Below are positions 19,956 through 25,264 of a stretch of DNA of 25,264 bases, piece after piece. The stretch's first letter is position 1; each line of letters starts with the position of its first letter. The stretch is from contig MZNV01002812.1 in assembly GCA_002081555.1 (NCBI GenBank), positions 1-25,264 on the forward strand, read 5' to 3'. The DNA comes from Protostelium mycophagum (lineage: Eukaryota; Evosea; Variosea; Protosteliida; Protosteliaceae). A program made the translations under genes and the position numbers. Under the pieces are notes generated by a model. It did not search any database. It saw only the letters and a list, made by a program, of their open reading frames with translations, and was not told where the DNA came from.

Positions 19956-22900
19956 ATGAGCGGGCATGAAGATGGACATGGACAGCAGCCAGCTGTAAAG
20001 AACACAAATCAACATGCCATTGGTGAAATAGGAGGACAAATCTTGCTGGAAGCCCTGAGCACATCATCTCAGCCATTTGCCACTATTAATTCATTTCGCT
20101 GCGACAATGAACTCAAACACAAAGAAGATAAGTATTATACGTGTCCTATTGATCCTCACTCTCTTTACGGGTGAAATGTCTTCCATTATTGGATCTATTG
20201 GGCGTGCCGAGGAGGACTGTCCATCAATATCTTTTCGAACAATTAAGGACGAGACTAGAAGGACAAATAGAGAGTATGAGTGAAGACAAGTGCGGATCTC
20301 GTTATGATCTTGCATTTTCTTGACGTGCTTCAGACTATTACCTCTGTTGGAGAAGACCTTCCGATATATATCCTTCCATGAATTGAGCGACATACCTCTG
20401 AGAATCTTGTCATTAATGAGCCATATTCCAGACCAATATCTGCAGTTACTGGGAGATCAACCCGCACTCTTTGAGGTATTTTCTCTACCAACTCCTAACT
20501 CTGTCCTAGTTCTTAAGTTGAGAGATTTCTGTGGCGAGATCAACTCACCGATACAGAGATGCCCTTTAGACGTACAGCGACAGATCTGGCAAGTCAGACG
20601 TGAGCTGTTCAAAAAATGGGCTATTCCCCACATCAACGATTACATCCAACACTACTCACAATCCATACAAAACAGCGAGAGAGATCACCTCAAACTCATT
20701 TCAAAGTGAGTTCTCTTTACTCTGATTATCTTCTCTGAATCATCATTTTGGCGGATCGCAGTTTTCGTCCGTAGACATGAGATCCTCAATGTGATTTCCT
20801 GCAGAGCCGCAGTACAAACTAACATCATATTTAGTCTTCAAACTATTCTTTTCAAAAGATAACCCTCTCCTTCTTTGTATAAATTGATTGTCCTTATGGT
20901 GCAGAAGCTGCGTCATGACTTCAAATTTTGCAAGAAAAAATTTGATCTAAACTCACATATTTTTTTCCGCATCACTCCGCCAATTTTTGAATTTAAATTC
21001 AGGCGGGAAGAAAACCCTGCCCTCGCGCAGCTTCTGGATGGGATAGGCCACAGCATTCAATTGTACAATTGGACATGTCATTACATCAGGACCTTATTCA
21101 TCAACACAAGAAGATACGCCTTTTGTGTTCTTAGAGCTGATCTGTGCATGGCTATGCATGATGCCAACAGAACACAGGTGATCGTGTTCAGAATGTAACA
21201 TGATGGGTGATGCTCATGTCCTCTTAAGGAGTCTATTTGTGTCCAGCTCAGCGGCAGAGCCGCATTTCTTCAATCGAATCACCATAAAAAATATATTGGA
21301 AAATCCACTAAACAACGTTGTAGATCGTCGAAAATGACCCCAGCTACCGTTTTATCTGGCTATTGAATGCTTGTATAAACGACTCCACACTGGATCAGCG
21401 CCGCATCTTGGAGCTCAAGACCTTCTTCGATCACGTGACCGACGACCGGGCGGTGGGCGACGTTGCCATGGTGGCGGCCTCCCCCCCCTCTACATTCCTG
21501 CTGCTAAAAATAGTGTATCAGTCGATGTACGACAGCGCTAAAAAAGGGATGTCTCATTTTGAAGAGGAGCAATGCGGCTTGTACGCGACTTATCTTTTAA
21601 ATTTGGGCGGGAACGCGTTAAATATGGTCAGAGTGAGTTTTCCAATCTTGGAATTTTCAAGTGTTTACAAATTGTAAAAAATATATTTCCAAGACTTTGA
21701 AAAAAAATTTCTTTGAAAAAGATCTGCACAAAAATATTTTTTACGTATTCGAATCACTCTCCAAAGATCCACGTCTACAACTCTGTAGATTGACCTGTTT
21801 AGGACCAAAGGTTCACCATACCCTCTGCAGACGGGAACATCCTCGACAATTTCTACCCACATGTGATACAGATACTCAGCCACGATATAGAGGCAAGCAA
21901 GACGGCAGTAGACCCACTGAAAGAATCAAGTTATGACGCAACAGCTACCAATTATTCGCCGACACATCAAGTGGGATTTTTTGAGTTTTTTGTCCAATTT
22001 GCTTGGCTTTTAGAGCCTTTTTGGTGATTCTGTTGCGGTAAAGCGACAAGTGAAAATGCGGCTGCTGCAATTATGCTGTGACTATTTATACATTTCTACA
22101 TTTCTTATGTCTTTGTGCAGCAAAGCCGCGATTTGAAATACACTCTCATACGATTCTATTCACAAAGAGTTGCATCAAATGTATTTTGTCTTGCGACAAA
22201 TAGATGTGCGAAAATTGTCAAAACATTTTTATGCGGAGACATCGCAGTATATTATTGTCTTCTCACTCTGTTCAAATTATATCTTTCCCTTTTGCATTAA
22301 ATCTTCGGCAGACTCGGACTTGATTTTTTCTGCACTCTGCCGCATTAGATTTGTCGTGATGTGCTTCAGCACAATTGTTGACGCGTTGTAGACAACACAG
22401 AACCAAGAAGCACCCAAGCCGGAACTGCCAGTTGTAGACAAGACCAAAGAATTGGAACAGGCTTCCCGCCTGATAGAAGGTTACGCACCCTTTTTACAAC
22501 GAGGCAACCCCTGGATCCCGCGTAAATTATTGTTGTACATGATAGTCAACAAGATTGCCAGAAAAGATCAATACTTGGTGGCACAATTATTCGCGACCGC
22601 GATATCTTCACTCGATGTGCACGATATCATGACGTCAGAGCGTGAATTTGTCGTCAGTTTAGTCAACGAAAACATCAACGCCAAGGTTCGTATATTCTCC
22701 GAATTTTCACGGATCTTTCCATCTACAACGAGGCGAAATTGACCTCCCACAGAACAGCGTTCTAAGAACGGCCAGCATAGATTCGTTCTTGATGAATTTT
22801 AAAGAAGAATCGTATTTTGTGCAACAGCAGCTCGTCCGGTTTGTGAGTGAGGCCAACTTGAGGGTTCCAACACTCATCAACTACATACAAAAAGTTATAC

Positions 22901-23420
22901 CCACGAAGACCAGCAACGAACAATTGATCCAGCTCTACAACGGTGTAGTCAACAAATATAAGGTGATCTACAACGAGATCAAAGTTCTGGGAAATTTTAT
23001 TGAAATATGCAGAATCGGATAACAGAAGGGAACGCGCCGGTTTTGTTCAATTTTATTCATGGAAGACCGCTTGATTTTTCCAAGAATACTCCAGAAACCA
23101 GAAATCCCTCAACACCCCGCACCCCCCACACTCCCCGTACCCCCATCACCCCCACACCCCCAAGGGAACAACATCCCAACTCCGATCTACAACATGGAAA
23201 TGTACAGGATGTCGACATGGATGTCGACATGAACGTCGACAAGGAATATTCGATAGACGAAGCACCCCCCAGTGAAACGCAGAATGCCAATGGGTTGTCT
23301 CATGCAGAGAGTCTACAACGTATGGAGAATCTACAACGTATCGAGAATCTACAACGAGACATGGACATCCCCGCACCGACCTTCTCCTCGGTGCCTTATG
23401 GCTTCCCTGGTTTTGATTAA
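19956..23420 (+). CDS. NELFB: Negative elongation factor subunit B (NELF-B/COBRA1)
   Basis: Exons: 19956-20289, 20334-20475, 20557-20705, 21003-21177, 21324-21632, 21803-21970, 22392-22685, 22753-22962, 23013-23420. Start MSGHEDGHG; stop TAA. Alignment to human NELF-B from memory is clear: ILLEALSTSSQPFATI (human LKETLTNCTEPLKAI), LPLLDLLGVPRRTVHQ (LPFLDLHGTPRLEFHQ), CPLDVQRQIWQ (CAVEVKRQIWQ), LYNWTCHYIRTLF and VLRADLCMAMHD. NELF pauses RNA polymerase II near promoters. One problem: within the first exon the frame must shift between 20153 and 20171 to join the two conserved blocks. The only canonical intron I find (20132-20211) restores frame but deletes the conserved LPLLDLLGVPR. The C-terminal exon encodes a TP-rich low-complexity tail (RTPHTPRTPITPTPPR), a DVDMDVDMNVD run and three ENLQR-type repeats. 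The end of exon 5 has an alternative phase-0 donor six bases upstream. Confidence 0.9.
20706..21002. other. Long NELF-B intron 3 (297 nt)
   Basis: This runs from GTGAGT after the exon ending LKLIS to an acceptor reached through AATTTAAATTCAG. It contains a TGCAGAGCCGCA half-hairpin at 20800-20811. I find no extra exon that continues the family alignment. Confidence 0.6.
21251..21263. repeat. Perfect GCGGC-AGA-GCCGC hairpin in NELF-B intron 4
   Basis: A 5-bp GC stem with a 3-nt loop lies within the intron 21178-21323. It is the same type as the hairpin at 11087-11101 in the unrelated MDR gene, and shares the GCGGC arms. Confidence 0.6.
21971..22391. other. Longest intron in the window (NELF-B intron 6, 421 nt)
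   Basis: The donor is GTGGGA after the exon ending YSPTHQ and the acceptor is CGCGTTGTAG. The intron includes GCGGC-type elements (ATGCGGCTGCTGCA, GCAGCAAAGCCGCG at 22119-22132). An exon could be hidden here, since human NELF-B has extra sequence at this level, but I see no frame with family-like residues. Confidence 0.55.
23300..23362 (+). repeat. 18-bp coding repeat, three copies, in NELF-B tail
   Basis: GAGAATCTACAACGTAT-type units repeat with an 18-bp period and encode ESLQRM, ENLQRI and ENLQRD. Each copy carries the octamer TCTACAAC that is common in introns of this window. Confidence 0.8.
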
Positions 23421-23642
23421 ATGTGAAGAAATGTGCATTCCTTTTCTCTTTGAGATATTATTCGTGGATACTATTGGAGGGCGAGGGCTTCTGAACATTG
23501 CGTTCTTACTATATGTCTCGACTGATGCCTTCAATTGTCAAATTGCTGCAATGTTGAAACATGCATGGACAACGATCCCGCACCCGCAGTTTCGCAGAAA
23601 TGGGATCAAGTTACGTTTTTCTTCCGATCACATTCACCAAAC

Positions 23643-25107
23643 ATGACCGATTTCGAGGTGCCAGATTGGGACTTGACCTCTTCAACAAAGAATACACCAC
23701 AGTCCAAGACACAAAGTCAGAAGACAAAGAAGAACGAGAGGAAAAAGAAGTCTTCAGAGACACATAAAACTGCAGAAAACAAATCACCAGCACAAAAAAC
23801 CTCCAAGAAAGTTTCAGAACCTACCAAGAAAGTTTCAGAACCTACCAAGAAAGTTCCAGAGCCCAAAAAAGTTTCAGAGCCTCCCAAAAAGAAGAGGAAG
23901 GCAGAAGAGGTGGAGAATGATGATGAGATTGAGGAGAAGAAAACAAAATCGAAGAAGACCGCTGGAAATGATCTAAAAGCGAAGATGGAGGAGATGTTGG
24001 CTGGCGGAAAATTCAGGTGGTTGAACGAACAGCTGTACACAACAACAGGCAATGAAGCTCTCACCCTCATACAATCAGATCCGTCATTATTCGAGACAGT
24101 AAGCCTTTTGACTTCATCTCTTCTTTAAAACGATTTGATACATGACGGTGATTGGAATATTGTTTGTACATGAATACAATGTTTTTCAACATAAACTTGA
24201 TGTCCACATCTCTGCTGCGGTGTTCTTCATAATGAACATTTCAACTGACATCCTCAGTATCACACCGGTTTTGCATCACAAGTGGAGAAATGGCCCGTCA
24301 ATCCTGTCGATTATTTCATCGATTACGTAAGAACCTGCCCAAAGACCAAAGTGATCGGTGATTTCGGCTGTGGTGAGGCCAAACTCTCTGCCAATGTGCC
24401 CAATAAGGTCAGTGGCACATCTTTTTCTTTCTGTCTCTCATCCGTTTTTGAACAAAATTTGCCAAGACGCCTGTATTTTTGGACAATGCAGTTGTACCAA
24501 CGTCTACATGCATTGTTTTTGTCCTGTGACTCCGAAAATGAGCAAGTGCATCTGTCCAAATTTCAAGTTCCTCACGAGAAGAGAAACTCATGTTGAGCAG
24601 GTACATTCTTTCGACCTCCATGCGGTGAATGATCGAGTGACCGCCTGTGATATGACCAAAGTACCTCTCAAGAATGATACTTTAGATATTGCCATCTTCT
24701 CATTGTCTTTGATGGGAACGGATTACATGAAGTTTTTGAAAGAAGCTCACAGAGTACTAAAAGTCGGGTGGGTGATATTTAAGAAAGCTATGTATTACTA
24801 ATCTTTAGCTTTTATTTAAAAAAATTCGGGGGTGTTTATTTATGAAACTGACTCGTTGTAGTGGAGAGCTAAAAATAGCTGAAGTCAAATCAAGATTCGG
24901 TAATATCGGGCAGTTTGTAGATGAGCTTCGCAAAGTGGGATTCAACCTGACCAAGAAGGTAAGAACTCGCAGTAGTCCAATCCTTTCTGAGCAACACAGG
25001 AGGAATCCAACACGATGTTTATCCTCTTCGACTTCATAAAATCCAACAGAACACCCAATTTCAACGCTTCATACGTCCTGAAGCCTTGTCGGTACAAGAA
25101 GAGATAA
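23643..25107 (+). CDS. RRP8: Ribosomal RNA-processing protein 8 (RRP8, nucleomethylin family) SAM methyltransferase
   Basis: Exons: 23643-24098, 24258-24407, 24601-24767, 24862-24958, 25000-25107; 978 nt, 325 residues. The N-terminal 115 residues are a Lys/Glu-rich, probably nucleolar-targeting tail with a KKVSEPT repeat. The catalytic part then follows the family from start to finish: GGKFRWLNEQLYTT (human RFRYLNEQLYS), YHTGFASQVEKWP, SAM motif I DFGCGEAKLS, SFDLHAVNDRVTACDM, motif FSLSLMGTDYMKFLKEA, VLKVGGELKIAEVKSRF, MFILFDF and the terminal CRYKKR. In yeast Rrp8 makes m1A in 25S rRNA and aids early cleavage. The SAM-binding glycines look intact. The start ATG (MTDFEVPDW) is the first methionine of the charged region; the gene begins 222 bp after NELF-B on the same strand. 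Confidence 0.95.
23800..23890 (+). repeat. 21-bp coding minisatellite in RRP8 N-terminus
   Basis: AAGAAAGTTTCAGAACCTACC is repeated about twice exactly, then in diverging copies, giving KKVSEPT, KKVSEPT, KKVPEP, KKVSEPP. The in-frame 21-bp units only alter the length of the basic tail. Confidence 0.85.
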
Positions 25108-25144
25108 AATAATTATTTCAGATGGAGAAATTTTTATTTTAGAT

Positions 25145-25264
25145 TCATTCTTCGCGGAGCTGCCTCCTTTCGTTCTTGTGAGATGTCACAAAGCCAGCGA
25201 TGAAGGCATGCTCTTTGCAGCTCATGAAATGAACCAAAGATTTTTGATGTCCACATATTCTCGA
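25145..25264 (-). CDS. Possible 3' end of an unidentified gene, cut by the window edge
   Basis: On the minus strand a frame is open from the window edge to TGA at 25147-25145, reading CGHQKSLVHFMSCKEHAF then a charged end (NERRQLREE). A second minus frame is also open over the same bases, so the choice is uncertain. Support is contextual: it would converge on RRP8 with a 37-bp gap, as the lipase and TRAPPC12 do. I do not recognise the product. Confidence 0.3.
   Translation of the reverse strand, partial: SRICGHQKSLVHFMSCKEHAFIAGFVTSHKNERRQLREE

Noticed and set aside
19379-19969. 196-codon open frame on the plus strand
   Set aside because: It is antisense to exons of the C-x-F-x-P protein, whose splice phases and motifs are consistent; the plus frame has no recognisable features.
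20077-20283. Open frame on + resembling a small secreted protein (hydrophobic start MNSNTKKISIIRVLLIL)
   Set aside because: It overlaps NELF-B exon 1 out of frame; the NELF-B frames match a known family across the same bases, so the signal-like peptide is probably accidental.

Overview
This is nuclear DNA of a eukaryote with a compact, very intron-rich genome. Every recognisable gene is split by GT-AG introns, mostly 35-60 nt and sometimes under 30 nt. Genes lie 40-220 bp apart on both strands and encode conserved eukaryotic proteins. NELF-B, TRAPPC12, RRP8 and a plant ABCG24/28-like transporter together suggest a free-living protist, but I cannot place the lineage. I saw no rRNA, tRNA, CRISPR, virus-like element or transposon. 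Exon models were built by hand from reading frame, splice dinucleotides, intron phase and remembered family sequences; each complete model sums to a whole number of codons except NELF-B, which has one unresolved frame break. Layout, left to right: (1) 1-490, diverged tandem repeats, probably inside a long lipase intron. (2) 555-1839 (+), 3' part of a patatin-type triacylglycerol lipase (Tgl3/4/5, SDP1 family). (3) 1877-3725 (-), TRAPPC12, tail to tail with the lipase. (4) 3726-4500, no gene I can name. (5) 4501-9748 (-), a 27-exon ABCG transporter of about 1,249 residues with a long secreted-side array of PSI-like cysteine modules and an ABCG24/28-type Cys-rich stalk. (6) 9802-10892 (+), a coiled-coil RING-finger protein, divergent from the transporter. 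(7) 10989-12549 (-), an MDR-family quinone oxidoreductase-like enzyme. (8) 12876-16867 (-), a second 27-exon ABCG transporter (about 887 residues) with a signal peptide, an EGF-like module and a Cys-rich ectodomain. (9) 16962-19863 (-), a 716-residue EF-hand-like protein with repeated C-x-F-x-P motifs and a tandemly duplicated exon. (10) 19956-23420 (+), NELF-B. (11) 23643-25107 (+), the rRNA-processing methyltransferase RRP8. (12) 25145-25264 (-), a possible 3' end of another gene. The genes look like ordinary eukaryotic neighbours rather than one pathway. The linked elements are the two same-strand ABCG transporters, both with unusual N-terminal cysteine-rich ectodomains ahead of the ATPase, and two tight divergent pairs that probably share promoters (9749-9801 and 19864-19955). 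The most notable observations are the PSI-array ABCG transporter, the exon duplication in the C-x-F-x-P protein, the NELF-B frame break, introns below 30 nt, and a recurrent octamer TCTACAAC/GTTGTAGA that often forms the 3' splice site.
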